From the NCBI GenBank assembly GCA_027489195.1, contig JAIYAG010000241.1:1-6212 (forward strand): a stretch of DNA of 6,212 bases, read 5' to 3'. This DNA comes from Burkholderiales bacterium. Lineage in GTDB: Bacteria; Pseudomonadota; Gammaproteobacteria; Burkholderiales; Burkholderiaceae_E. This document shows, piece by piece, positions 1 through 5,528 of the stretch (position 1 is its first letter; the number at the start of each line of letters is the position of its first letter). The notes beneath the pieces are model-generated. The model saw nothing but the letters and a program-made list of their open reading frames with translations. It did not search any database and had not been told where the DNA came from. Position numbers and translations under genes: made by a program.

Positions 1-171
1 CATCGCCTGAGCGAGGCGGCCGAGGCCGCGAAGGCGCGCGGTGGCGTGGTCGGTGCGATCAAGCGCGCGGCCTGCGCGGTGGGCGCGGCCGCGACCTTCG
101 CGCGGCTCTACGTGCTGCCGGTCAAGCGCAACGCGCTGCCCGAGCAGGTGCGCGTGGCGCCGGCCTGGTAA
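1..171 (+). CDS. acsF: Mg-protoporphyrin IX monomethyl ester oxidative cyclase AcsF, C-terminal fragment
   Basis: The frame is open from base 1 and ends at TAA 169-171, giving the last 56 residues of a protein whose start lies outside the window. The tail has an Ala-rich helix, then the segment [17 protein letters not shown] and the terminal residues RVAPAW. This resembles, from memory, the C-terminus of AcsF, the di-iron oxidative cyclase that forms ring E of bacteriochlorophyll under oxic conditions at the membrane. The di-iron ligands would lie upstream and cannot be seen. The gene sits 22 bp before puhE, and acsF next to puhE is a known arrangement in purple-bacterial photosynthesis clusters, which supports the call. 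The two genes are probably co-transcribed. Only a short tail is visible, so the assignment rests on C-terminal resemblance plus context. Confidence 0.72.
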   Translation, partial: HRLSEAAEAAKARGGVVGAIKRAACAVGAAATFARLYVLPVKRNALPEQVRVAPAW

Positions 172-193
172 CGTCCGACAGCAGGTGCACTGG

Positions 194-994
194 ATGCAGT
201 TCGCGTTGCCCTTCGTGTTCACGGTGCTCGTCTGGTGGGCGAGCACCGGCGCGATCCTGTATCTCGACGGGCTGCCGAAGCGGACCTTCCCGTACACGAT
301 GGCAGGCACCACCGTGGTGGCGGTGCTCGCGGTCTGGGGGCTGTGGTACAGCAGCGGGCAGACGAGCGTGGCCGGTGCGTACTGCGGCTTCACCTGCGCG
401 ATCCTGATCTGGGGCTGGCAGGAGGTGGGCTTCCTGCTCGGCTACGTGACCGGTCCGCGCCGCAGCGCGTGCCCGCCGGGCTCGACCGGCTGGACCCGCG
501 TGCGGCATGCGTTCCAGACCGTCGCCCATCACGAGCTCGCGCTGGTGGTGCTCGCGCTGTTCGTGCTGTTCGCGACCTGGGACCGGCCGAACCAGACCGG
601 GCTGTGGACCTACCTGGTGCTGTGGACCATGCGCCAGAGCGCGAAGCTCAACGTCTTCCTCGGCGTGCGCAATCTCAACGCCGACTTCCTGCCCGAGCAC
701 CTGAAGTACCTGCAGACCTACTTCGTGCGTGCGCCGATGAACGCGCTGCTGCCGGTGTCGGTGGCGGCCGCGACGATCGTCGTGATCCCGCTGTGGCAGG
801 CGGCGATGGCACCCGGCGCGGGCGCCTTCGAGGTCGCCTCGCTGACGCTGGTGGCGTCGCTGCTGTCGCTCGCCATCCTCGAGCATGCGCTGCTGGTGCT
901 GCCGCTGCCCTCCGAGCGGCTCTGGTCCTGGGGCATGCGCTCGCACGCGGCGACCGCCGCGGCGGCTGCGGTGCAGGTGCCTCCGCCGCGCTGA
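194..994 (+). CDS. puhE: PuhE, putative photosynthetic complex assembly protein (DUF3623)
   Basis: This 266-aa polytopic inner-membrane protein matches the PuhE/DUF3623 family, found in photosynthesis gene clusters and implicated in assembly of the reaction centre/light-harvesting complex; its biochemical activity is not known. Family-like segments are VWWASTGAILYLDGLPKRTF (13-32), TSVAGAY (57-63), IWGWQEVGFLLGYVTGPRR (72-90) followed by a CPPG turn, HHELAL (112-117), and the best conserved stretch MRQSAKLNVFLGVRNL (146-161). Hydrophobic segments fall near 4-25, 37-52, 58-85, 113-129, 183-202 and 213-237. The tail after about 250 is Ala/Pro-rich and probably disordered. ATG 194 is chosen because GCAGG lies 8 bp upstream and the first membrane segment follows directly; an in-frame GTG at 185 is possible. 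It lies 22 bp after acsF, so an operon is likely. In many clusters hemA follows puhE; here a convergent regulator does. Confidence 0.92.
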   Translation: MQFALPFVFTVLVWWASTGAILYLDGLPKRTFPYTMAGTTVVAVLAVWGLWYSSGQTSVAGAYCGFTCAILIWGWQEVGFLLGYVTGPRRSACPPGSTGWTRVRHAFQTVAHHELALVVLALFVLFATWDRPNQTGLWTYLVLWTMRQSAKLNVFLGVRNLNADFLPEHLKYLQTYFVRAPMNALLPVSVAAATIVVIPLWQAAMAPGAGAFEVASLTLVASLLSLAILEHALLVLPLPSERLWSWGMRSHAATAAAAAVQVPPPR

Positions 995-1032
995 CGTGCC
1001 GGGGGCGGAGCGGGCCGCGCAGTCGGTCCGGA

Positions 1033-1050
1033 CTCGGCGTCTCAGCCGAG
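1033..1050. terminator. weak hairpin at the puhE/argP convergent junction
   Basis: CTCGGC (1033-1038) and GCCGAG (1045-1050) form a perfect 6-bp stem with a 6-nt loop that covers the argP stop codon. It lies between the convergent ends of puhE (994) and argP (1042), where a bidirectional terminator would be expected. There is no T-tract on either strand, so intrinsic termination is doubtful. The 47-bp gap holds nothing else recognisable. Confidence 0.2.
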
Positions 1051-1941
1051 CAGCGATGTCCTCGCCGCCTCGGCCACCCGCAGGCCCAGCCGATCGAGCA
1101 GCGGCGCGCCGATGCGCGCCACCTGCCAGTGCAGCGGCACGTCCAGCGGCGTGTCGGGCACGAGCTCGACCAGCCGCCCGGCCCGCAGGTGCCCGCTCAC
1201 CAGCGGCTCGGGGTTCATCGCCCAGCCGACGTCGGCCAGCGCGGCCGCGACGAAGGCGTGCGCCGACGGCAGCCGGTGTGCGGCGGGCTCCACCGGCCGC
1301 CGCGCGATGCGCGCCGCCCAGCGGTGCTGCAGCCGGTCCTTGCGGTCGAAGACCAGACAGGGCGCCTGCGCGAGGGTGCGCGCCGTGACCCCGTCGGCGA
1401 ACCAGCGGCGCACGAACGCGGGGCTCGCGGTCGCGCGGTAGCGCAGCGCGCCGAGCCGCCGGCTGCGGCAGCCGGGCAGGGCGGTGCCCAGCGAGGTGAC
1501 GGCCGCCAGCACCCGGCCGCGCTGCAGCCACTCGGCGGTGTGGTCCTGGTCGTCGATCGACACGTCGAGCAGCGCGGCGCCTTCGCCCGCGATCCCGGCG
1601 ATCACCTCGCCGAACCAGGTCGCCAGGCTGTCGGCATTGACCGCGATCGGCAGCACCGGCCGATCCGCGGCGCCGCCGGGCCCCGCGACGCCTGGCAGGT
1701 CGTGGCGCAGGTCCGCCTCGAGCATCGCGACCCGCTCGGCATGCCGACACAGGCGCGCGCCGGCGTCGGTCGGCATGCAGGGCTGGCCACGGACGATGAG
1801 CGCAGTGCCCATGCGCTCCTCGATCAGCTTCACCCGCTGGGAGACCGCAGAGGGCGTCACGCCGAGCGCGCGCGCCGCGCGCTCGAAGCTGCCTTCGCGC
1901 AGCACCGCCGCGACGGCGTCGATGAGGGCATAGTCGAGCAC
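1042..1941 (-). CDS. argP: LysR-family transcriptional regulator, ArgP/IciA (LysG) type
   Basis: This 299-aa protein is a full-length LysR regulator (E. coli ArgP has 297 aa). The N-terminal winged helix-turn-helix covers about residues 3-62, with GSFERAARALGVTPSAVSQR (17-36) as the HTH core, the same pattern as ArgP. The effector-binding half starts near 95, and IAVNADSLATWF (99-110) is nearly identical to the hallmark ArgP segment. ArgP proteins sense intracellular arginine and lysine and activate the exporter gene argO; in actinobacteria LysG does the same for lysE. An argO/lysE gene is divergently transcribed 83 bp away, the classic arrangement, so control of that gene is inferred with good confidence. 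The start is GTG 1941: the first codons align with the ArgP N-terminus and no other start codon is in frame just upstream. The ribosome binding site is weak (GGACGAC). LysR regulators usually repress their own gene from the shared region. Confidence 0.9.
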   Translation of the reverse strand: MLDYALIDAVAAVLREGSFERAARALGVTPSAVSQRVKLIEERMGTALIVRGQPCMPTDAGARLCRHAERVAMLEADLRHDLPGVAGPGGAADRPVLPIAVNADSLATWFGEVIAGIAGEGAALLDVSIDDQDHTAEWLQRGRVLAAVTSLGTALPGCRSRRLGALRYRATASPAFVRRWFADGVTARTLAQAPCLVFDRKDRLQHRWAARIARRPVEPAAHRLPSAHAFVAAALADVGWAMNPEPLVSGHLRAGRLVELVPDTPLDVPLHWQVARIGAPLLDRLGLRVAEAARTSLLG

Positions 1942-2024
1942 GGTGTCGTCCGATGAAGCAAAACTGAACCGACCTTAGCATTCCTTGCTGGCCCGAAGGG
2001 CATCCGGCGGGCGAAGCTGCGCCG
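1942..2024. promoter_or_regulatory. argP-argO divergent promoter/operator region
   Basis: This 83-bp gap between the starts of argP and argO must hold promoters for both genes and the ArgP binding site. Its centre (about 1952-1990) is clearly more AT-rich than the rest of the window. It contains AGCA at 1957-1960 and again at 1977-1980, 20 bp apart (about two helical turns on one face), and an inverted TGCT at 1986-1989. AGCAA (1957-1961) is mirrored by TTGCT (1985-1989), and AGCA-N5-TGCT (1977-1989) is a tighter dyad. TAGCAT (1976-1981) is a possible -10 for argO, with no convincing -35, as is usual for activator-dependent promoters. No strong Shine-Dalgarno precedes argO. The regulatory role follows from gene layout; the exact sites are inference. 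Confidence 0.5.
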
Positions 2025-2654
2025 ATGGTCGACCTCCAGGGCTTCGCCCCGCTCGCCGCGGGCTTCGGGCTGGGCGCGTCGCTGATCGTGGCGATCGGCG
2101 CGCAGAACGCCTTCGTGCTGCGCCAGGGCCTGCGCCGCGAGCATGTCGGCACGGTGGTGGCGGCCTGCGCCGCGATCGATGCGCTGCTGATCGCAGCCGG
2201 CGTGGCCGGCCTGGGTGCTGCGCTCGGCCCGCACCCGACGCTGCTGCGCGCGCTCTCCTGGCTCGGGGCGGCGGTGCTCGCGGCCTACGGGGTGCAGGCG
2301 GCGCGCCGCGCGCTGCATCCGGGCACGCTGCAGGCGCAGGGCGAGGCGCCGGCCACGCGCCGCGCGGTGCTGCTGCAGGTGGCCTCGCTGTCGCTGCTGA
2401 ACCCGCACGTCTATCTGGACACGGTGCTGCTGGTGGGCTCGGTCGGCGCGCAGCAGCATGGGGCCGCGCGGCCGCTGTTCGCCCTGGGGGCGGCCGCGGC
2501 GAGCGTCACCTGGTTCGCGCTGCTGGGCTATGGTGCGCGCGCGGCCGCGCCGCTGTTCTCGCGGGCGCTCGCCTGGCGGCTGCTCGACGCGGGCGTCGCG
2601 CTGACGATGTGGACGCTCGCGGTGCTGCTGGCGACGGGACGGCTGGGCGGCTGA
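2025..2654 (+). CDS. argO: Arginine/lysine exporter, LysE/ArgO family
   Basis: This 209-aa inner-membrane protein belongs to the LysE/ArgO superfamily (E. coli ArgO has 211 aa). Diagnostic segments are GAQNAFVLRQGLRREHV (25-41), near-identical to ArgO's GPQNAFVMNQGIRR region, and SLLNPHVYLDTVLLVGS (123-139), the family's central signature. About six hydrophobic segments fit the usual topology: roughly 7-30, 42-66, 75-92, 116-140, 150-172 and 183-205. The protein is expected to export L-arginine and/or L-lysine by proton-driven antiport when cytoplasmic levels rise, for example during growth on peptides. Arg and Lys specificity cannot be told apart from sequence; ArgO is preferred because the neighbour is ArgP-like. 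ATG 2025 matches the family start, though its ribosome binding site is poor. It is transcribed away from argP and probably activated by it. Confidence 0.9.
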   Translation: MVDLQGFAPLAAGFGLGASLIVAIGAQNAFVLRQGLRREHVGTVVAACAAIDALLIAAGVAGLGAALGPHPTLLRALSWLGAAVLAAYGVQAARRALHPGTLQAQGEAPATRRAVLLQVASLSLLNPHVYLDTVLLVGSVGAQQHGAARPLFALGAAAASVTWFALLGYGARAAAPLFSRALAWRLLDAGVALTMWTLAVLLATGRLGG

Positions 2655-2656
2655 GG

Positions 2657-2698
2657 GCCGGGCGGAACCGGGATCTCAGGAGGCCCGCCCGGCGGGCC
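2657..2698. terminator. GC-rich hairpins between convergent argO and the lipoprotein gene
   Basis: Two competing perfect stems lie in the 50-bp gap between convergent stops. GCCGGGCGG (2657-2665) pairs with CCGCCCGGC (2685-2693) across a 19-nt loop. GGCCCGCC (2682-2689) and GGCGGGCC (2691-2698) form an 8-bp palindrome around one central C. The two are mutually exclusive. Position argues for a bidirectional terminator, but neither stem is followed by a T-run, so the mechanism is uncertain. Confidence 0.35.
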
Positions 2699-2704
2699 GG
2701 ACGC

Positions 2705-4387
2705 TCAGCGACCCGCGCGGATCGTCGAGGTCCCGAAGCCCGGCAGTCCGTGCGCGAGGGTGCTGCCCGTCACCGGCAGGCCGTCGGCACCGATCCGGAA
2801 CATCTGGATCGTTCCGGTGGAGCCCCCCAGCACGTACAGGTAGCGGCCGCTCGCATCCAGCGTCATGCCGCGCGGGTCGGCACCGGAGGACACGTTGCCG
2901 ACGCTCGTCAGCGTGCCGTCGGTGCCGATCTGGTAGACCCACACCTCGGTGTCCTGCGCGTTCAGCACGTACAGCAGCGCGCGGCTCGGGTGAGCCTGCA
3001 TCGCGGGCACCTGCCAGGTCCGGGTCCCGGCAATGCGGGCGGCCTGGAGGACGCCGTCCGTCCCGATTCCGAAGACGGTGTAGTCCTGATCGAGGCCGCT
3101 GGCGGCGTAGACGAAGCGTCCGGTCGCATCGTGGGCGATCGGGCCCGATCCCGTGCCGGCCACCGTCGTGCTCGAGCCGGCCGGGGTCAGCGCGCCATCG
3201 GCCGCGACGGCGAACGCGTAGGCCTCGTTCGAGTCGGTGTACGCATAGGCGAAGCGGCCGAGCGGGTCGACCGAGACCGCCTGGATGTTCGCGCCGATCG
3301 CGAGCGGAGCCCCCGCGCTCATCGCGCCGTCGGCGCCGACGGCGACCTGCCTGAGCGTCTGGTCGGAGGCGCCGACGTAGACCCGCCGCCCACCGGGGCT
3401 CACCGCGAGGGCTCGGCCCGACACGTTCGAGTCGGTCGCATCGATCGGCAGGGCTGCGGCGCGGGTGAGCGCACCGTCCGAGCCCACCTGGTGCTGCACC
3501 AGCTCGTTGGTGTACGGGTCGAGCGAGTACGCGAACCGGTTCTGCGCGTCGAACACCAGCCTCAGGCTGCTGCCGAAGCCGGACGGCGGGATGTCGCTCG
3601 CGGTGCTGCCCTGGTCGGCGAGCAGGCCGTCGAGGCCCGTCGTGAAGACACGCACGCCGGTGCCGAGCGAATGGCTGAGGTAGATCGCCGCGGCCCGGCA
3701 GGCCACGGTCACGTCGCTGCGATCGGCGGTGATGCCCGTGCCCGCCGCGTTGGTGACCGTGCAGACCTGTCCGGACGGGGCCGTGCCGACGTCGACCGAG
3801 TAGTTGCTGCCGTAGGCGACCCGTGTGCCGAAGGTGAACGCGCCGTCGGCCGCGAGGGTGGTCGGGTCGGCGGCATTGTTGCGCAGCGTGATCTGCGTGC
3901 CCGCGGCCAGCCCGGTGACGGTGCCGCCGACCGACACGGTGATCCGCGAGCAGGTCACGGCGATGTCGGTGACGTCGGCGACGATGCCCGAGCCGCTCGG
4001 CCGGCCGACGGTGCAGACCGCGCCGGTCGGCTGTGTCGCGACCGTGACCGTGAAGCTGCCGCCCTGCGACAGCCGGGTCGGGAAGGTGAAGGCCCCGTCG
4101 CCCGGCACCGTCAGGTTCTCGGTGTCGTTGGCCCGCAGCACCACCGCCTGGCCGGCAGGCAGGCCGCTCACCGCGCCCGACAGCAACAGGCCGGTCTCGG
4201 CCGGGGGGGATGCAGCGGCCGGTGCCGCAGCGGCGGCGGCCGCGGCCGCGGCTGCAGGCGGGGCCGGGGTGTCGAAGAGCGAGGCCACGGTGCCGGCCTG
4301 TCCGCCGCAGCCGCCGAGGACGGCGGCCGCAGCGATCAGGGCGAAGAGCGCGCCGCGTCGCACGCGGTCGGCTGTGGATCGGGACAT
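2705..4387 (-). CDS. Lipoprotein with two Ig-like repeats and a seven-repeat lactonase/YVTN-type beta-propeller
   Basis: This 560-aa protein is exported and lipidated: basic n-region, hydrophobic stretch 13-24, and lipobox LGGC with Cys27, followed by GG rather than Asp, so outer-membrane sorting is plausible. ATG 4387 is chosen because the signal peptide begins there and GGAG (4396-4399) lies 8 bp upstream; an upstream in-frame ATG at 4438 would spoil it. Residues 40-62 are a Pro/Ala linker with eleven consecutive Ala. Residues about 70-147 and 152-231 are tandem Ig-like modules sharing a VsGLaaGq start, DGAFTF centre and cysteines at 125/146 and 209/230, probably disulfides. Residues about 232-560 hold seven propeller repeats, each with a GRfvYv-like strand then a xVGADGxLt-like turn. 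Such propellers resemble Pfam lactonase PF10282 (6-phosphogluconolactonase-like), but most exported members lack proven activity and may act as scaffolds or sugar/surface binders. The same-strand SDR gene ends 142 bp upstream; co-transcription is possible but not shown. Confidence 0.82.
   Translation of the reverse strand: MSRSTADRVRRGALFALIAAAAVLGGCGGQAGTVASLFDTPAPPAAAAAAAAAAAPAAASPPAETGLLLSGAVSGLPAGQAVVLRANDTENLTVPGDGAFTFPTRLSQGGSFTVTVATQPTGAVCTVGRPSGSGIVADVTDIAVTCSRITVSVGGTVTGLAAGTQITLRNNAADPTTLAADGAFTFGTRVAYGSNYSVDVGTAPSGQVCTVTNAAGTGITADRSDVTVACRAAAIYLSHSLGTGVRVFTTGLDGLLADQGSTASDIPPSGFGSSLRLVFDAQNRFAYSLDPYTNELVQHQVGSDGALTRAAALPIDATDSNVSGRALAVSPGGRRVYVGASDQTLRQVAVGADGAMSAGAPLAIGANIQAVSVDPLGRFAYAYTDSNEAYAFAVAADGALTPAGSSTTVAGTGSGPIAHDATGRFVYAASGLDQDYTVFGIGTDGVLQAARIAGTRTWQVPAMQAHPSRALLYVLNAQDTEVWVYQIGTDGTLTSVGNVSSGADPRGMTLDASGRYLYVLGGSTGTIQMFRIGADGLPVTGSTLAHGLPGFGTSTIRAGR
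3698..4171 (-). repeat. Tandem Ig-like module repeat inside the lipoprotein gene
   Basis: Two consecutive coding units of about 80 codons specify related modules. Both follow the order V(S/T)GL-x-AG, a strand ending in LR-N, DGAFTF, a Tyr/Phe-containing strand, a Pro-(T/S)-G-x-VCTV turn, and a closing VTxxC strand. The second unit ends at Cys230 (codon 3698-3700). The nucleotide sequences have diverged, so this is an old duplication, not a recent recombination-prone repeat. The paired cysteines suggest one disulfide per module in the periplasm or outside the cell. Confidence 0.7.
4223..4255 (-). repeat. Alanine codon run in the lipoprotein linker
   Basis: Eleven consecutive Ala codons lie between PAPP and PAAASPP. 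The codons are mixed (GCA, GCC, GCG, GCT), so this is not a pure trinucleotide tract, though GCC/GCG dominate and some slippage is conceivable. It is a flexible tether between the lipid anchor and the folded domains. Confidence 0.6.
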
Positions 4388-4529
4388 GGGCGGCGCTCCG
4401 GGTCGGTGCCCCACACCCTCCTCCCGCGCGGCCCACACGGATACCGCGGAGCCGATCCACGGGCAGGGGTGCGCGACGGGCGGGTCCGGTTCCGTCGCGG
4501 TCGCGGCGACCCCTGCGGGACCCTCCGGT

Positions 4530-5243
4530 TCAGCTCACCAGGTACCCGCCGTCCACCGGCAGCACCACGCCGGTCACGAACGCGGCTTCGGGCGAGCACA
4601 GGAACATCACCGGGCCGGCGATGTCATGCGGCGTGCCCCAGCGGCCCATCGGCGTGCGCGACAGCACCGCGGCGCTGCGCGCCGCGTCGTCCTGCAGCGC
4701 CTGCGTGAGCGGCGTCGCGATCCAGCCCGGCGCCACGGCGTTGACGCGCACGCCCTGCGGCGCCCAGGCGATCGCGAGGCTCTTGGTCAGCTGCGCGATG
4801 CCGCCTTTCGAGGCGCTGTAGGCCGGCACCAGCCCGCCGCCGAAGAAGCTCAGCATCGAGGCGACGTTGACCACGCTGCCGCGCGTGCGTTCGAGCAGCG
4901 GGCGCGCCGCGGCGCACACGCGCATCGCGCCGTTCAGGTTGATGTCGATCACCTGCGCGAACACCTCGGGGTCGTGCTCGTCGCCGCGCCGGATCACGCC
5001 CGCGGCGTTGACCAGCACGTCGAGGCGATCGAGCCCGCCGACCAGCGCGGTGACCGCCGCGCCGTCCGTGACGTCGAGGGACGCGATGCGCAGCCGCTGC
5101 GTCGAGGCCGGCGTCGCGGCGTTGACGAGGCCCGCGGCCACGACGTCCGCGCCCGCGTCGCGCAGCGCCTGCGCGATGCCGAGGCCGATGCCGCTGGTGC
5201 CGCCGGTGACGAGCGCGCAGCGCCCGGTGAAGTCGAAGCTCAA
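4530..5243 (-). CDS. SDR-family oxidoreductase, KduD/gluconate dehydrogenase-like
   Basis: This 237-aa classical short-chain dehydrogenase/reductase is cytoplasmic and NAD(P)-dependent. The Rossmann cofactor motif TGGTSGIG is at 13-20, LDV at 56-58 contacts the adenine, NAAG is at 79-82, and the catalytic set is Asn102 or 104 (INLNG), Ser129, Tyr142 and Lys146 (YSASK). The C-terminal APGWIATPLT (171-180) and LPVDGGYLVS end are typical. The segments NAAGVIRRGDE, VNVASMLSFFGGG and RTPMGRWGTPHDIAGPV closely resemble KduD (2-deoxy-D-gluconate 3-dehydrogenase), so a sugar-acid or polyol substrate is plausible. No acidic residue ends strand beta2 (VVAAGLV), so cofactor choice is unclear; KduD is similar there. 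The start is TTG 5243: the protein begins at the usual distance from the glycine motif, and GGGAGA (5249-5254) sits 5 bp upstream. The frame extends to an ATG at 5546, but that extension is not SDR-like. It is divergent from the catalase-like gene. Confidence 0.88.
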   Translation of the reverse strand: MSFDFTGRCALVTGGTSGIGLGIAQALRDAGADVVAAGLVNAATPASTQRLRIASLDVTDGAAVTALVGGLDRLDVLVNAAGVIRRGDEHDPEVFAQVIDINLNGAMRVCAAARPLLERTRGSVVNVASMLSFFGGGLVPAYSASKGGIAQLTKSLAIAWAPQGVRVNAVAPGWIATPLTQALQDDAARSAAVLSRTPMGRWGTPHDIAGPVMFLCSPEAAFVTGVVLPVDGGYLVS

Positions 5244-5528
5244 GGGTGTCTCCCGATGTCGTGGACGGCGGTGGTCGCGCGGCAGCGGGTGCCGCCGGGA
5301 CCGAGGGCTGGAGGGTGACTGCAAGCGTGCGCACGGGCAAGTCGCTCGCGGTCTGCTGCGCCTCGGTGGTGCCCCGCCCGACCCGGGCATCGCACCGGCG
5401 TGCATCCACCGCGAGGGCTGGGTCGTAACAATCCGAGGCCATGGCAGACCTATTCGGGAGCCCGCACGCGGAAGCCCTCCGCTGACCGATGGCCCGAACG
5501 ACCCCTTCAACTTCCCGGAGCGACCGAC
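5244..5528. promoter_or_regulatory. Divergent intergenic region between SDR and catalase-like genes
   Basis: This 285-bp non-coding stretch separates two divergent starts and must hold both promoters. Visible elements are the SDR Shine-Dalgarno GGGAGA (minus, 5249-5254), the catalase-like gene's GGAG (plus, 5517-5520, 8 bp before ATG), a relatively AT-rich patch at 5424-5432 (CGTAACAAT) that could be a -10 region, and the dyad at 5368-5396 listed separately. No convincing paired -35/-10 was found on either strand. Open frames crossing it look like out-of-frame shadows of the flanking genes, rich in Arg, Pro and Ala. Confidence 0.5.
5368..5396. promoter_or_regulatory. Symmetric interrupted dyad, candidate operator
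   Basis: The left arm GGTGCCCCGCCCG (5368-5380) and right arm CGGGCATCGCACC (5384-5396) flank ACC. Outer 5-bp arms (GGTGC/GCACC) and inner 5-bp arms (GCCCG/CGGGC) pair perfectly, separated by equal unpaired triplets, so 10 of 13 arm positions match in exact register. It lies about mid-way between two divergent genes, where a dimeric or tetrameric repressor could control both. No known family consensus was recognised, and GC-rich DNA yields such dyads by chance. Confidence 0.3.

Noticed and set aside
122..2152. 676-codon minus-strand open frame across puhE, argP and argO
   Set aside because: It covers three well-supported genes in other frames, and its product is Arg/Ala/Gly/His-rich with no family resemblance.
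4388..4438. Upstream ATG (4438) as the lipoprotein start
   Set aside because: It would put 17 charged and polar residues before the signal peptide; ATG 4387 has a well-spaced GGAG and gives a standard lipoprotein signal.
2676..4460. 594-codon minus-strand open frame on the same strand as the lipoprotein
   Set aside because: It is a frame-shifted shadow of the lipoprotein gene; only the other frame has a lipobox, Ig-like repeats and propeller repeats.
4482..4523. GGGTCC/GGACCC stem downstream of the SDR stop as a terminator
   Set aside because: It has only 6 bp with a 30-nt spacer and no T-tract; this is expected by chance in such GC-rich DNA. The 142-bp gap otherwise holds only the lipoprotein ribosome binding site.
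1985..4708. 907-codon plus-strand open frame antisense to the lipoprotein gene
   Set aside because: The translation is Arg/Gly/Ala-rich low-complexity sequence with no recognisable domain. It overlaps argO in another frame and the lipoprotein on the opposite strand; GC-rich codons rarely make stops in shadow frames.
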